A stretch of DNA of 64,000 nt from Pithys albifrons albifrons (taxonomy: Eukaryota > Chordata > Aves > Passeriformes > Thamnophilidae), in contig NC_092461.1 in NCBI RefSeq assembly GCF_047495875.1, forward strand, positions 68,746,299 through 68,810,298, in the 5' to 3' direction. Under the pieces are notes generated by a model. That model did not search any database. It was not told the origin of the DNA and saw nothing but the letters and a program-made list of their open reading frames with translations. Each line of letters opens with the position of its first letter. Position 1 is the first letter of the stretch. Position numbers and translations under genes: made by a program. Of this stretch, positions 13,527-25,399 are shown in pieces.

Positions 13527-14184
13527 CCCTTTCCTTCCTTCCCTTTCCTTCCTTCCCTTTCCTTCCTTCCCTTTCCTTCCTTCCCTTTCCTTCCTTCCCT
13601 TTCCTTCCTTCCCTTTCCTTCCTTCCCTTTCCTTCCTTCCCTTTCCTTCCTTCCCTTTCCTTCCTTCCCTTTCCTTCCTTCCCTTTCCTTCCTTCCCTTT
13701 CCTTCCTTCCCTTTCCTTCCTTCCCTTTCCTTCCTTCCCTTTCCTTCCTTCCCTTTCCTTCCTTCCCTTTCCTTCCTTCCCTTTCCTTCCTTCCCTTTCC
13801 TTCCTTCCCTTTCCTTCCTTCCCTTTCCTTCCTTCCCTTTCCTTCCTTCCCTTTCCTTCCTTCCCTTTCCTTCCTTCCCTTTCCTTCCTTCCCTTTCCTT
13901 CCTTCCCTTTCCTTCCTTCCCTTTCCTTCCTTCCCTTTCCTTCCTTCCCTTTCCTTCCTTCCCTTTCCTTCCTTCCCTTTCCTTCCTTCCCTTTCCTTCC
14001 TTCCCTTTCCTTCCTTCCCTTTCCTTCCTTCCCTTTCCTTCCTTCCCTTTCCTTCCTTCCCTTTCCTTCCTTCCCTTTCCTTCCTTCCCTTTCCTTCCTT
14101 CCCTTTCCTTCCTTCCCTTTCCTTCCTTCCCTTTCCTTCCTTCCCTTTCCTTCCTTCCCTTTCCTTCCTTCCCTTTCCTTCCTT
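13527..14184. repeat. 14-bp minisatellite, about 47 perfect copies
   Basis: The unit CCCTTTCCTTCCTT repeats with no phase slip that I can see: the distance from the first to the last unit is an exact multiple of 14. Two 15-bp variants with an extra C follow (14185-14214). The unit is a TTCC-type sequence with one CCCTTT, so it probably arose from the neighbouring microsatellite and was then amplified. Confidence 0.93.
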
Positions 14185-17165
14185 CCCCTTTCCTTCCTTC
14201 CCCTTTCCTTCCTTCCCCTTTCCTTCCTTTCCCTTCCTTCTCTTTTCCTCACTTCCCCTTTCCTCCCTTTCTTCAACCCTTCCTTCCTTGCTTCCTTCCT
14301 TCTCTTTATTTTTATCACTAGTCAGACAGTAATACTATCACAATGATCTTGAGTTAAAGTATGTTAATGTGAAACAGAAATAATATTAAAATGCTTTAAA
14401 GATCAGCTTTAACACATACATAGAAAAGCCTCCTCACATTTTGTATCAGACTCCAAAGAACGTTCCATTTACTATAAAATAACCCATAAATCCGGGCCAT
14501 CTAAATGAACTTTGAGTTTAAGGAAAAGCATTCCTGATTTTCTCAGCTGTGGTCATAGTATAGTGACTGGAAGAGACAGTTATGGCCTCTATAAGTTTCT
14601 GCATGCTTGCCTTTTTCCCATACAATACATAGGGAAGGGATGTAGATGAGACAATATTGCATTAATACCACAGAAACCTCATGGAAAACTCCTATATTAA
14701 CTTTTTTAATTACCTATTTTATCCCCTGAGTTTATCATGGAAACAAGGAACAAGGAGCACTTAAACAGAAGCAGGTCACATTCTCATTGTTGTTTGCATC
14801 ATTTTAACAAGGAGCCCAGGAAAAACTAAGAGATTTGGGGCCTTGTTTATTTGTTTGTTGGTTGGGTTTTTTCCTTCTGGTGTTATGTGTTCTTATTTAA
14901 ATTATAATAAATCTCATTTGTATAGAATGTTCATTTGTGTAATAGGTTCATTTGTGCAATGAGCTGGTGCTGTCAATTTAGGAATCTAACTTTGGTGAGA
15001 TCCTTATGTAATCAGCAGGGAAAGACAGGTGCTGTAAAACCATTTAGGATGGGTTCCCATATATTCCAGACATGAACACTAGAAATTAGGAGTCTAAACT
15101 TAGCCGGTCTAGATGTTCATCTGCTTTCAACCGCAAACACCATTTCTTCAGCTTAAGAAAAATAAAACTATTTTCTTGCAGTACCCCAGGTTTGTAAAAC
15201 ACATCTTTTAATATTTTTAATAAGGAGGAAAACATTTTTATCCTCTGTAATATGCAAAGTCACATTTGGGATGCAGGTAATGAGCAATGCACAAGTACCA
15301 AGAATGTATTCCAGAATGCTTATGTTATCTCCTGAACAAGCACCAAGACCGATTTTTTTTTTTGAGGGAGGGAGCAGCCTTAAAATCCAAATTTTACTAG
15401 TACTGAGCTATCTTTGACTACCACAGACTATCAGCCCCAACTCCCACAACCTTCATCACTGGAGCAGTAAAACATAGGCAACATCTAGACTATGTGACAT
15501 TTACATGCTGGAGAAAGTCTTCCAGTCTTATTACACTGCTTTTACCTACCTGGAACCTAGAAAGGGCAAGTGGTGCTTCAGACACACATGAAACCAAGGG
15601 GAAACTAAGAAGCACTTTCAGTTTCACAATCAGAAGTACAAGCCAGAGAGCACTGAAATACACGTTATTCAATTCTGAAACACATATTTCAGCCTAAAGT
15701 ACGTCATAGGATACATGAATGTCTAAGTATACATCCTGGAAACGTGATATTTTCAGGACATTTTGTTTCTTCAATCAAATATATTCCAAGACAGAAATGG
15801 CCCAATTTAACTAAAGTGTACATTCTTTAAAAATTATGAGAAATTTCTAGTATGTTTGAGAATGATTCCATGAATTCAGAAGCTAAAGCAGTCATTTATT
15901 TTCATGTGTAGGTGATAGGAAAACAGGGAAAAAAAAATTGTTCTGAGAGTATTTATTTTTAAGCTTTTCTTACAGCTCTTTTCACAAGCTGGTGCTATTC
16001 ATATTGAGTGTTATAATCAAAAGGCCTGAATTCAAATAATGTGACATTTACATGCCTAAATGCTTCTGTTTCTTTATATGCCAAAAATAAAATGGTCACA
16101 TAACTGAATTAAGGGTTTTAAAGAGTGGGTTTGTATACTGACTGTAAAATTAAATTCACTAAATAATTCATTATTATATTCATGAACTAATAAGGGCTAT
16201 TATCAGTCTGCTAATAAAAGTGTGTTCATTGAAAAAAAATTCTGATATGTCTTTGTCTTTTACTACATGGGAATGACATCTGTGAAAATCTGTTTGCTGA
16301 AAATTTGCTTTATTTTACTGCGGCACTATTTACTTCAGGGACTTCCTCTGAGATCCTTTTTTTTTTCCAACATTTTAAACTAAGGGCTGAGAAAGTGTTT
16401 GTAACTGATGTTATCACTCATGTTTGATGATAAGAAACAAGAGTTTTCTGAGATTGGGGCTCTAATGTATTTCACTGCTTTATTCAAGGCAGTTAAATAT
16501 GCACTGAAAGACAACACAGCTGCATTAAAGTCAGCATAGCTACACAGACTTGCTCTTGGTGGAGTTCCAGACAGTTGAAAGCACATGAGCTCTCCAGGTG
16601 GCACCTTAGCATTTAGCCAATGGCATTTTTGCTTTTTGAGGAGTTAGGATAGGAAGGTAAGATTCTGTATTATAACTGGGCCATATGAGTATATTCATTG
16701 AAGTCAAAAGATACTTGTTAAATAAGATCAAAACAGTTTACTCCACAGGTCTGATCACTCATGTGGAGTAGATTAGGCATCATAGTATTCACATCTTTTG
16801 TCCAGAATCATTAATATATGTAATCACAAGTGTAGCTGTAATCGCATGAGTAATATTCAAATGAGATACTCTGAAAATTAGAAATATATCTCATGTTCTT
16901 GCTGAGTCAGTATTTTCAGCTGAATCTGCTGATGCATAATTTAAAGTTCAGTGTAGTCACAGCAAATATTTCCTATTAATTTTCCATGATAGATTTGAAA
17001 TAACAGTATACAAAGTAACACTTATGAAATTAGTCATAACACAAAAGAGAGTTTGAATTCAAAAAACTGCTCGTATTTATAATTTTGCCAATTATTTCAT
17101 AAATGAATTAGTAAAATAGAGCTTTTTAACAAGCTATAGAATTTCTATAGACATGACTGCACATT

Positions 17166-17240
17166 CAGCTTCCATTGCATCCACCTTCCATTGCATCCAC
17201 CTTCCACTACCGTCCACCTTCTACTACCATCCACCTTCTG
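17166..17240 (+). repeat. Short tandem repeat, about 17-bp unit
   Basis: About four imperfect copies of a unit like CTTCCATTGCATCCACC. The first two are nearly identical; the last two diverge (CTTCCACTACCGTCCACC and similar). Confidence 0.8.
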
Positions 17241-18352
17241 ATGTGTTTTTTAATCTGATGGATCAAAATACTAAAATTGGAATATTTTTCAGTAAATAAA
17301 TACAAAACAGCTAATTTTTTTAAATATGCAAACCCACACAAAACTAGAAATTTGAAAGGTCTTCAGTGTTTTTGATCAAGTTTCAACTTTAAATTAGATG
17401 AAATATTTAGGAAATTCTCCCTAGAGAATGGTGTGCAAAAGTTGACATGGTCTATTTTATTCCTTTTTCTGGGCTGCTTCCATCTTTTTCTATTAGCTTC
17501 TGTTTAAGCAGAGCACTCTTTGTACCATAGCCTCTAGCAATAAACCTCTTAACTGGCAATAAAAACTTCAATATATGGTCTTTACTCTCCCCATCAATCC
17601 TCTTTATTCTAATAAGCTGGATAGATGGGAAGCCTCTTCTTAAGTACTAGTGATCAAGTTATCAGTACACAATTGGTTGTTCCTCTGTGTATTGCAGGAG
17701 GGGGTGGCAGAAATCATTATCTCTCTGGCATCATACCATTCACATGTGTTACTTACAGCAGAGAAACATGCAACTTAATATAAACTTTTGTAGAATGTTA
17801 CTTGCTAAACTATAAATTTCTCACTGACACCAATAAAACACTAGTGCAATTGAAATTCTTGGATATCTCTGCTGGTTTCTTGCAACACATTTTAAGAATT
17901 CTATCTTTGTTTTTCAAGAGGTCTTCACAATTCTTTCATTCTTAAAAAATTTACAATGTTTCTCGGTCATGTATATTTTTTTGTCAATAAGAAGATACAA
18001 GATACAGGTAGTATCACAGAGAAGATGATATTTTGTACACATCTTCAGGGGACATAGCATTAATTTGAAGAAATAGTAAATAATCAAGAGCTAAAACTGG
18101 AACATTATCTAACATGAAAGAAACCAAATACTATGTCTGGTGTCAGCAGTTAGAGCATCTGTCATAATTCTCCTACCAATGATTTCTGTTTACTTAGCTG
18201 TCTTTTGTGACAAACACATGTGCAAAATCATTATATTCCTTAATATCAAATTCTTATGGAAATCCTCACAAAGTATTTTAGGCCCCAGAGAGATATACTA
18301 GTATTCCAGAGACACATCCTGACACCAGTAACAAAAAAAGAACATCGCTTAC

Positions 18353-18563
18353 CAGGCAAAGGCTCCTGATCTGCATAGAGACCTGGTAGTTCCACACATT
18401 TGTCTTCCTTAGGGTTGAACCAGCAGTCAAAAGCTAAATACATCTCTTCTTTCGTGCCTGTGTGTCTCATATGCAGTAAATCTAAATGCCACGGCTGTTT
18501 TAGCTCACTATGTGGACCAGTTACCTGAACTTTGTGTATTGAACCAATATCTGCCAGTTCATC
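18353..18563 (-). CDS. Exon E2: second half of PLAT module E (degenerate)
   Basis: The 211-nt exon has acceptor TCTCCTCACATAG and donor GTAAGC, phase 0 to 1. It codes 70 residues. DELADIGSIHKVQVTGPHSE corresponds to DLG-L-K-I-GHDN, PWHLDLLHMRHTGTKEEMYL to GWFLDKV and its strand, and AFDCWFNPKEDKCVEL to FPC-WL. It ends EPLP at the module boundary. The HDNTG turn is lost. The intact frame across the exon and its splice sites suggest a functional exon. Confidence 0.85.
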
Positions 18564-20398
18564 CTATGTGAGGAGAAAGAGAATATGAATGGATTTCATT
18601 TTAATTGCACCACAACAAATGTAGTTGGCAGCTGTATGCAACAGTTAAACAAACTTCATTAGTTAAAGAATAGGGGCAGATTTATAACTAGTACTATTTT
18701 CCCCCTTTCCAATCAATACAAAATTGATTTAATAACATGAAAGAGGAGATGGAGTGCTTGAGGTTTGATATCAGGGAACAGGCAATAGCAGTCACTCCTG
18801 AAATTTGTACACACAGAACAAGGCACAGTGTTCATACATATTACACTGATTCAGTCAACTATTTTCAGGCAGAGAAGCTGAAGGTGATTTTTAAAATTCT
18901 GAACACTATTGGAAATATTTCTTACAACTTGTAATACAAAAAGTGTGTAATTAACTGTAAATTTGAAGGAGAGCTAACCCAATTTTAAGGAAACATCCAA
19001 GAGATCCTCCATCTTCACTAGATCATATCTGCACATAGAAGCTCTCCATTAAAGTCTTGCATTCTTGCTTGAGAAAAAAAAATTCTAGTTCTACAGCATC
19101 TGTATGACATACCATTGCTTGAGTAAGTGAAGGTACAGGAGGCATTAGATACTATAATTATTGGTTTAAAATTATATTTTTCCCTCTCAGGGAAATTAAA
19201 AAGGGAGAAAACAGAAGTTCTCTTTTCCTCTTCCTATTCTCTACTTCTCATATTCTTTCTTCTGCTCTTTCATTTCAAATACTGCTCAGAGAGTATAAGT
19301 GCATGTTACCTGACTTCAGCCTTTCCTCTGACAGAGTACTTCCAGTTTTATACCATTTTTTGTATTTACCAGAGATTCTTGAAAATAACTTAGGAAAACA
19401 TTGTGAGTACTCCTCATTTTGGATCATATTTGTGGGTAGTCTAGTCTGCTTAGTTCCTCTTTCATTAAAGAAAAGAGGAACATCAAAAACCAGTCAATTA
19501 TTTCTTGGGCTCAATCACCAAGAGGAAAAAGGAAGTGTTATTAAATAACAGGAAAACAAAACAAAACAAAACGGATGGAGAAACCATGCTAGAAAAAGCA
19601 GTTAGTTCAGAGAAAGTTATTGGAAGAGATGAATAAATTATGTGAAAGAGAAAAATAAACCTTCTATACCTTTCATCCCATTTATCATAGAATCACAGAA
19701 TATGCTGACTTGGAAGGCACCCACAAGGATCGAGACCAATTCTTAGCCCTTCACAGGACCATCCCCAAAAGTCACACCATGTGCTGAGTATATCATCCAA
19801 ATACTTCTTAACTCTGTTCAGGATTGATGCTGTGACCACTTCCCTGGGGAGCTTGTTCCAGTGCCCAACCACCCTCTGAGTGCAAAACCTTTTTCTAATA
19901 TCCAACCTAAACCTTCCCTGACACAACTCCAGGCTATTCCCTTGGGTCCTGTCACTGATCACCACAGAGAGGTGATCCTCCTGACTCTCCTCTTCTTCTC
20001 ATGAGGAAGTTGTGATTCTTTGTTCTCCATCATCATGTCCAAAAGCTCTACCCTACTCTGTGGCATACTGTATGCTTACAAATTCCTTACATTTGTGAGA
20101 TCAACATAGCCTGTAAATCAGTACATGCAGACTGGTATATATTGGGGTATGCACCAAGGGACCAATTTGCTCACTTAAACATTCTCAGGATATGACACTA
20201 GAAGAATCTGCTCATTCAAAAACCATTGTTAAAATGTTGCTCCCTATAAACAAAAATGATGACCTGTGCCAAACTACACAGAGGACTTAAAAATCAATTT
20301 GGTAGTTTAGTTTAAAGAAACCATTTCTCTCAGAATTAGGTGGGTTATTGGCTACATGATTCCTAGGCTTTTCTTGCAATAGATAAAGGTTGAAGTAC
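18564..20398. other. Intron E1-E2
   Basis: About 1.8 kb. Holds a CR1 fragment at 19685-20065, otherwise unique sequence. Confidence 0.6.
19685..20065 (-). mobile_element. CR1 LINE fragment, 5'-truncated
   Basis: On the plus strand it begins TCATAGAATCACAGAAT, the reverse complement of the typical avian CR1 3' end. The minus strand then reads a broken C-terminal CR1 frame with FRLDIRKRFCTQRVVGHWN and LPREVV, a motif set of the CR1 ORF2 end. It is non-functional and in the same orientation as the host gene. Confidence 0.85.
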
Positions 20399-20589
20399 TT
20401 TGATCTGAACTGCTTTTCCCGTGACTTGAAGTGGCAACTTTTTGCAGCTCAGGTTGCCATAGAAGGTAAAAGAAAGGCTTATTGGATCCTCTTCCTCACT
20501 CAAGTCAGATCCAGTGATATCCATTATCCAGAGACCTGATGATTTCATGCAGATTTCAGGCAGTTCAGGACTAAGAATCACTCTTCTAC
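20399..20589 (-). CDS. Exon E1: first half of PLAT module E (degenerate)
   Basis: The 191-nt exon has acceptor TTCATTTTTAAAG and a less typical donor GTACTT, phase 1 to 0. It codes 63 residues. An N-terminal extension GRRVILSPELPEICMKS precedes LWIMDITGSDLSEEEDPISL and SFTFYGNLSCKKLPLQV. The strand order fits PLAT (WIMDITG for YEVHIYTG, SFTFYG for VYITLYG), but GTDANV is absent. The frame runs on past the donor to a stop at 20363. Confidence 0.75.
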
Positions 20590-21888
20590 CTTTAAAAATG
20601 AACAAAGATAAAGAAAAGTTGACAGCCTGAGAGAATGCCATATCTAGCAGGACCATAGCCTTTATGGCACACAAGCAAAGCTCTTTTTGCAGGTTTTCTT
20701 GTATCTATAGCAACTGTTCATTGCGAATAACACATCAATACCTTTTTCCTCCCACCTTGCTCCCAAGAATTTAACTGCTTAATGTTCTGTGTTTAAAATT
20801 TAGTTTCCAAGACAGTTTTTTGATGCCAATGTATTTTCCTTGTCATGCTTGAAAGCAATTGCTAGAACATTTAGTTACCTTTTAGAGGTCTAAAGGTTAT
20901 TTTTAAAAAATAAATCAATGTTACTAAAGCAAATTTATCATTTAGATGCATGAGCCATACGTAGCATGTATGCACCTAATGCAAAATGACCAATTCCAAT
21001 GAACTTTGCTTCTAACTAGATCTAACCTAGCAACATAATATGTGCTGTAATAATGTGACTGACAGGTAGCCTATAATATTACTCAATATTACTCTCTCTC
21101 TTTTTCTTTATTAGTTACTGCTATTCTTCATTTTAATTCTGTTTTAACCATTCTAGGGTAAATTAAAATGATTTAATGGAGAGGAACACTCCAGAAAAAT
21201 GTGCTTCCTACAACTCAGAAAAACCACACAACTAAATACTTGCATATCTATGATGGGCACCTTGTGGTTTTAAGCTTAGTCCCTCTGGACAAACTTTTGT
21301 AGTTCTTTTCCTTTGCATTGAATTTTTTTCACAGGATTGAAGGAAGAAATCTTGTACGAGTTCTAAATGACTAAAGGTTCTGCTGTAATAGTTCTTTTGC
21401 TGAGTACAGCCAGGTTTAGATTTGCACATGTGGTGGTATAGCAGTAATTGTGAAATGAGCAGAAACTGAGCTTAGCAGAACGACTTCTTTGTGCTGTGGA
21501 ATAACACAGGTAAAGACTAGGTTCATTTCACTGATGTAACTTTTCTTTGCATTTTGAAAGAGATCCTAAGCCAAAAGGTGATGCATAAAATTTAAGATAT
21601 TTATCCACATGAGGTGCACATCCTAAGCTCTGCTTTATATCTTTTATTGCAGTATGCTGTATTTAATATTGAAGACAAATGTTCCATACACAACACATTG
21701 ACAAGATGGATTTATATTAACTTTGAGCTTACCAGATGTGGCTTTGCTATAACACTAAGACCAAACTGAAATTCCCATTTTCAATAAATGAAGATAATAT
21801 GGAGATCTGGATGAGCTATAGCCAAATATGTGTGTGTGTGTATATGCATATATATAAACAGGCAGGTCAGTTTTGCAGAAGGACTTAC
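20590..21888. other. Intron D2-E1
   Basis: About 1.3 kb. Contains a short TG/TA simple repeat at 21828-21857. Nothing else recognised. Confidence 0.6.
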
Positions 21889-22102
21889 CAACTGTTGCAA
21901 TCTCACAAACACTCTCACATAAGCCCAAATGAGTATCGAGCCAGTTCCACAATGGAAAGACCCATTCTTTGTCTGAATCTTGTGATTCTTTGACTGTTAC
22001 CATCTTGAGGTACATCCCCGCACCATAGCCTTCTCCATCGTGTCCTATGACAACTTTTTGCAAATTACTCAGAGAAACAGCTTCCACCAAAAATGAGTCC
22101 AC
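21889..22102 (-). CDS. Exon D2: second half of PLAT module D
   Basis: The 214-nt exon has acceptor TCTCTTTTTCAG and donor GTAAGT, phase 0 to 1. It codes 71 residues. VDSFLVEAVSLSNLQKVVIG leads into HDGEGYGAGMYLKMVTV, matching HDNTG-x-x-PGWFLDKV with the Trp replaced by Met-Tyr. FPLWNWLDTHLGLCESV is the WL edge, with Leu-Trp in place of the usual Cys. Confidence 0.92.
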
Positions 22103-23146
22103 CTGAAAAAGAGAAATACTTAGTAAAACAGAATTTTGACCCAAACATGCTTGAATTTCAGGGAAAATATAGCCCTGGATTCAGCTGAGAATTTAAAATT
22201 TGTGCCTACTCTTTTGTAATATTTAACACAGTGTCTCCCCTCTGAATCTTAGAAAACACACATTGATTATAACTAACTTTGAATCCTATATTCATCATTA
22301 ATGAATGACTATAACTTCATTTGTTCTTTAGACAATATGGATTATTGCATCAATCATTTTATTTTACATTATGATATATGTAACTCAACCTTCTGACAGT
22401 CAGGCACTTATGACAGGATTTTCATTCTAATAGAATTTCTATCATTCAGGGTACTTCTAGTTTCTACAATGTAACATACAAATGTAGATATGTATTAACA
22501 GTTCTAAAGAAAAGTCAGAAATCTAAAAAGAATGTGTTCACTCCAAGATAGCTTCTAAATTCTTCTCCAATAGTCAGAAAAATTTGGAAAAATTTGTTTT
22601 TCTTACAGAATGAAAATAATTGTGGAAACAGCAAATAAGGAAAAGAGTAAATAATAGAAGAGAGGAAATTAAGATGAAAGTAGATAGTAAAAGACAGGAG
22701 ATAGGATGAGAAGCAGAATGGAGAAGGCAGAGAAAGTCAAAAGAGAAGTTAACTCAAGCAGCAGTGGATGAGAATAGAGACACAAAAACAAGATAAGGAA
22801 GAATGTAAAAAGCAAAGAAAGAAATTATATGCCCCACTAAATTTTATACTTGTCTTATAAGAAACTCAGATGTTCTGTATAAGGCCCAGCCTAGGGCCAG
22901 ATGGACGTGATGGTAGTTGGCAAAGGTTAGAAAGTTATGAATGTATGTATAGCCAAACTTCGTGAATGAAGATTTGGGAAGGGCTCTCCCCATGTGGGGG
23001 TGTGCCCTTCGAGCCTGCGCAGTGGATTTTTTTTTTTTTTTTAGGTGAGGCACAGCATGCACAGAACTGATCCCACTGTTTCAGTCCTGAGGTCCATTTG
23101 CCACGGCCAAGTGAGCTTGGACAGTGACAGTGAAGTCCTCAGGACT

Positions 23147-23205
23147 GTCTACAGCATCCGGTACTAACTGAGGCTGACCCTGCTGAGCATCCGAGATCTG
23201 ACGGG
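23147..23205 (-). pseudogene. 5S rRNA-like segment within the SINE
   Basis: The minus strand reads CCCGTCAGATCTCGGATGCT, CAGCAGGGTCAG, GTTAGTACC and GGATGCTGTAGAC, matching successive blocks of vertebrate 5S rRNA in order. About 26 nt, including the internal C-box region, are missing between GTTAGTAC and the 3' block. It is a fossil segment, not a 5S gene. Confidence 0.72.
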
Positions 23206-23241
23206 ATGGGATGGCAGGGAGGCATTGAACTGCCAGGGAAT

Positions 23242-23313
23242 GGTCCCTACTGAGACTCAAACTCACAACCTTGTGATCCAGAGTCCGGAGTGCTCACCAT
23301 TACACCATGGGAC
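23242..23313 (-). pseudogene. tRNA-Gln-like sequence (SINE head, not a functional tRNA)
   Basis: The 72-nt segment starts GTCCCATGGTGTAATGG and keeps the D-arm/A-box region, a CTG triplet at the anticodon position, a T-arm/B-box-like GAGTTTGAGTC and a GGGAC acceptor end. The anticodon stem no longer pairs well. It is therefore a decayed tRNA-Gln relative serving as a retroposon promoter head. Confidence 0.72.
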
Positions 23314-24400
23314 AACTGGAGCTAAACAGCAATGTCTAGGATTATAATTAACACCATAATTGCAATAAAACATTAATTCAATAGTAGGAACTCACTAACT
23401 GGATGTCAGAGCAATTAAAAAGAGAACACATTAGCAAACTGATCTCTAAAAATTATAGTACTTGCCAGAGTCCTATGTGTTGTCCAAGCTACTTTTTAAA
23501 TAAAAACATTGAAGTAGATTATCTACTACTAATACTGAAAGTACATTCACATGACAAAAAATATTTCTTTTTCATAATAATAATCAACAGCAGAGTGTGA
23601 GCAGAAACTATTAACTTTGTTAAGTAAGATATTTTGGGAAATAAACCCATGTATGAACATAAATTAAAATAATTACAATAGAGTGCTATCTTCTGTATTT
23701 AGGCATAGTTCTAAGAAATACACAGAAATTAAATTTAGAAATCTCTCAATTCATTACTGATTCTACTTTTACCCTAACAAGTGCTGTAATAATTGCCTAA
23801 TAAAATAATTTCAGAGAAAATTAAACCTCTCCTTGACAATGTACATTTTGGCGGTGAGTTTTTTCAAACTCCAGTGTTCAGTGAAGGAAGTTCTCATAGG
23901 AAAGTGTAATTCACCAGAGAATTCTGTGGTTTTTGGTTATCTAGAAACACTGTTTTTATGTGCATTCTCTTCTTAAGGAGAATTTTGTCTCTTGTCTAAA
24001 CTTACTGACTAGACATTGAATTGACTTTCCATGTGGGGTTGTGGTTTCAGAAACATTGTCTTCAATAGGCTCACAGGAATTTCCGTAACTAATTTTGAAT
24101 CACTGATTTTTTCTTTGCTACCTCTGCTTTCCTAAATGTGGAACAGAAGTCAGAATCATGGTCAAAAAGGTTCTCCCTAATAATCTGATTTGTATGTGCT
24201 CATGTGGAGCCTTTGTTGTTACATGGAAATGTTCTTGTACAAGAAATAAATAACACTAGCATTGGTTTACTGGAAAATAAATTCTGTGAATGTTTCAAAA
24301 TCCTTACCTGTCTGTAGCCAGATATATTCAGAGGAGGCATTAAGTGACACAATGCAGTGTTAACCCCTGAACATGTAAGACCTCATTTTTGTACCATTAC

Positions 24401-24555
24401 CTTATTTCTTTGAAATTTTCTTCCTTTTGTTAAAGATGTATGAAGTTTCCTCACACCTGTGTCCCCTCTTTTGCCATAGAGAGTGATATAAACATTTGCA
24501 AAAGTCTCTGCTCCCCACTGGTCACCAGTATGTACAGAGACCACATACTTATAGA
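24401..24555 (-). CDS. Exon D1: first half of PLAT module D
   Basis: The 155-nt exon has acceptor TTTTTTATAG and donor GTAATG, phase 1 to 0, the same length as exon B1. It codes YKYVVSVHTGDQWGAETFAN, then VYITLYGKRGDTGVRKL, ending KFQRNK. This is a near-canonical PLAT first half with HTGD, FANVYITLYG and RGDTG-R-L all present. Confidence 0.93.
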
Positions 24556-25138
24556 CTATAAAAAAGAGGGAAAAATAAAGCTGATGAAGTACAAGATGTA
24601 CTTAAAACAGCCAGAATAAGAACACTGCTTGTTTTTATTCCTGCAGCTGCCAAAAAAATCTGCTATACAGTGATTTAAATGCTAAACTCAATCAAGACTT
24701 TCCATTAATTTTTCTAGAAATTTGAAGAAAATTGGACTTTGGACAATTTAAACTTCTGGAGATTAAGCTCCTAAAATCTAGATAAATTCTGCCCAATTCT
24801 ATTTTACTGTGCAAGATCTGGAAAATTAGAACTCATATGTATTAGTTCAGGGACCGTTAGAAACCAAATCATCTTTGCAGTAAATAATAATTAACACAAG
24901 TCAAATAAGAAGGTTATGCAAATTAGAGTAACAGAGACAGATGTAACATAGCATCTGGATGCGTGACATAACATATAAGTATAAAAATTTACAAAATCCA
25001 CTTATTAAGGAAATAAACTATAAACTCTTTGCCTCTGTATTGCTCCTATACAGATGAACTTCTACAGTCTAACTGGATTTTCTTCTGATGAAGATGTGAT
25101 AGACTGCGAAAACTTGTTACTGGCTAAAAACAACCTTC

Positions 25139-25161
25139 GGGGGGGGGGGGGCGGGAGGGGG
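25139..25161 (+). repeat. Poly-G simple repeat
   Basis: Thirteen Gs followed by CGGGAGGGGG, a potential G-quadruplex on the plus strand. Confidence 0.85.
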
Positions 25162-25399
25162 AAGAACAGTTTCTGCCAAGGTGGAATGATGCTGTGCCCC
25201 CATACCTTACCTCTTTGAGAGCCTCCAGTGCAGCTGTCAGAGCCTGGGCCACCAGGAGCATTGCCACACACCACAACTCCTGGAGCCCCTAGCCCAAATC
25301 CTGAGTGGTTGGCAGACCAAAAGACCCACCTGACCAGGGTGGGTGGCCACAGGATTCCAGAGCAAATAAAATCAACACCGTGAGTCCTCCACATGGTCA

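Larger units (their letters stand above)
13253..14305. repeat. About 1-kb pure pyrimidine (plus) / purine (minus) tract
   Basis: Almost every base on the plus strand is C or T. The left part is a TTCC tetranucleotide run. The central part is a regular 14-bp array, and the right edge holds 15-bp variants and degenerate C/T sequence. The host transcript would carry it as an unbroken GGAA-rich purine run ending about 420 nt upstream of exon F1. Such tracts can form triplex (H-DNA) or short G-tetrad structures. The long open frame across it is an artefact of a stop-free purine repeat. Confidence 0.95.
12835..18352. other. Intron E2-F1
   Basis: About 5.5 kb. Holds the long pyrimidine tract (13253-14305) and a short 17-bp tandem repeat (17166-17240). 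The remainder is unique AT-rich sequence. Confidence 0.6.
22932..23313 (-). mobile_element. Composite SINE-like element: tRNA-Gln-like head + 5S-like segment + body
   Basis: On the minus strand the order is a tRNA-like head (23313-23242), a spacer, a 5S-rRNA-like segment (about 23205-23147), a body of roughly 215 bp, and an end with ATACATACATTCATA. The body recurs independently on the plus strand at 49381-49607, showing that it is a dispersed family. A Pol III-type tRNA head, dispersed copies and a short repetitive tail fit a SINE. A run of about 16 A/T pairs interrupts the body at 23026-23042. I see no clear target-site duplication and cannot name the family. Confidence 0.75.
22103..24400. 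other. Intron D1-D2
   Basis: About 2.3 kb. Holds a purine-rich stretch (22620-22810) and the composite tRNA/5S-like element at 22932-23313. The rest is unique. Confidence 0.6.

Noticed and set aside
13239..14318. A 359-codon minus-strand open frame rich in Lys, Arg, Glu and Gly
   Set aside because: It is the stop-free translation of the GGAA/14-bp purine repeat. The periodic 14-residue peptide simply mirrors the 14-bp unit, and nothing suggests a gene.
23242..23313. A functional tRNA-Gln gene
   Set aside because: The anticodon stem is not complementary, the B box is altered, and the sequence is fused to a 5S-like block in a repeated element.
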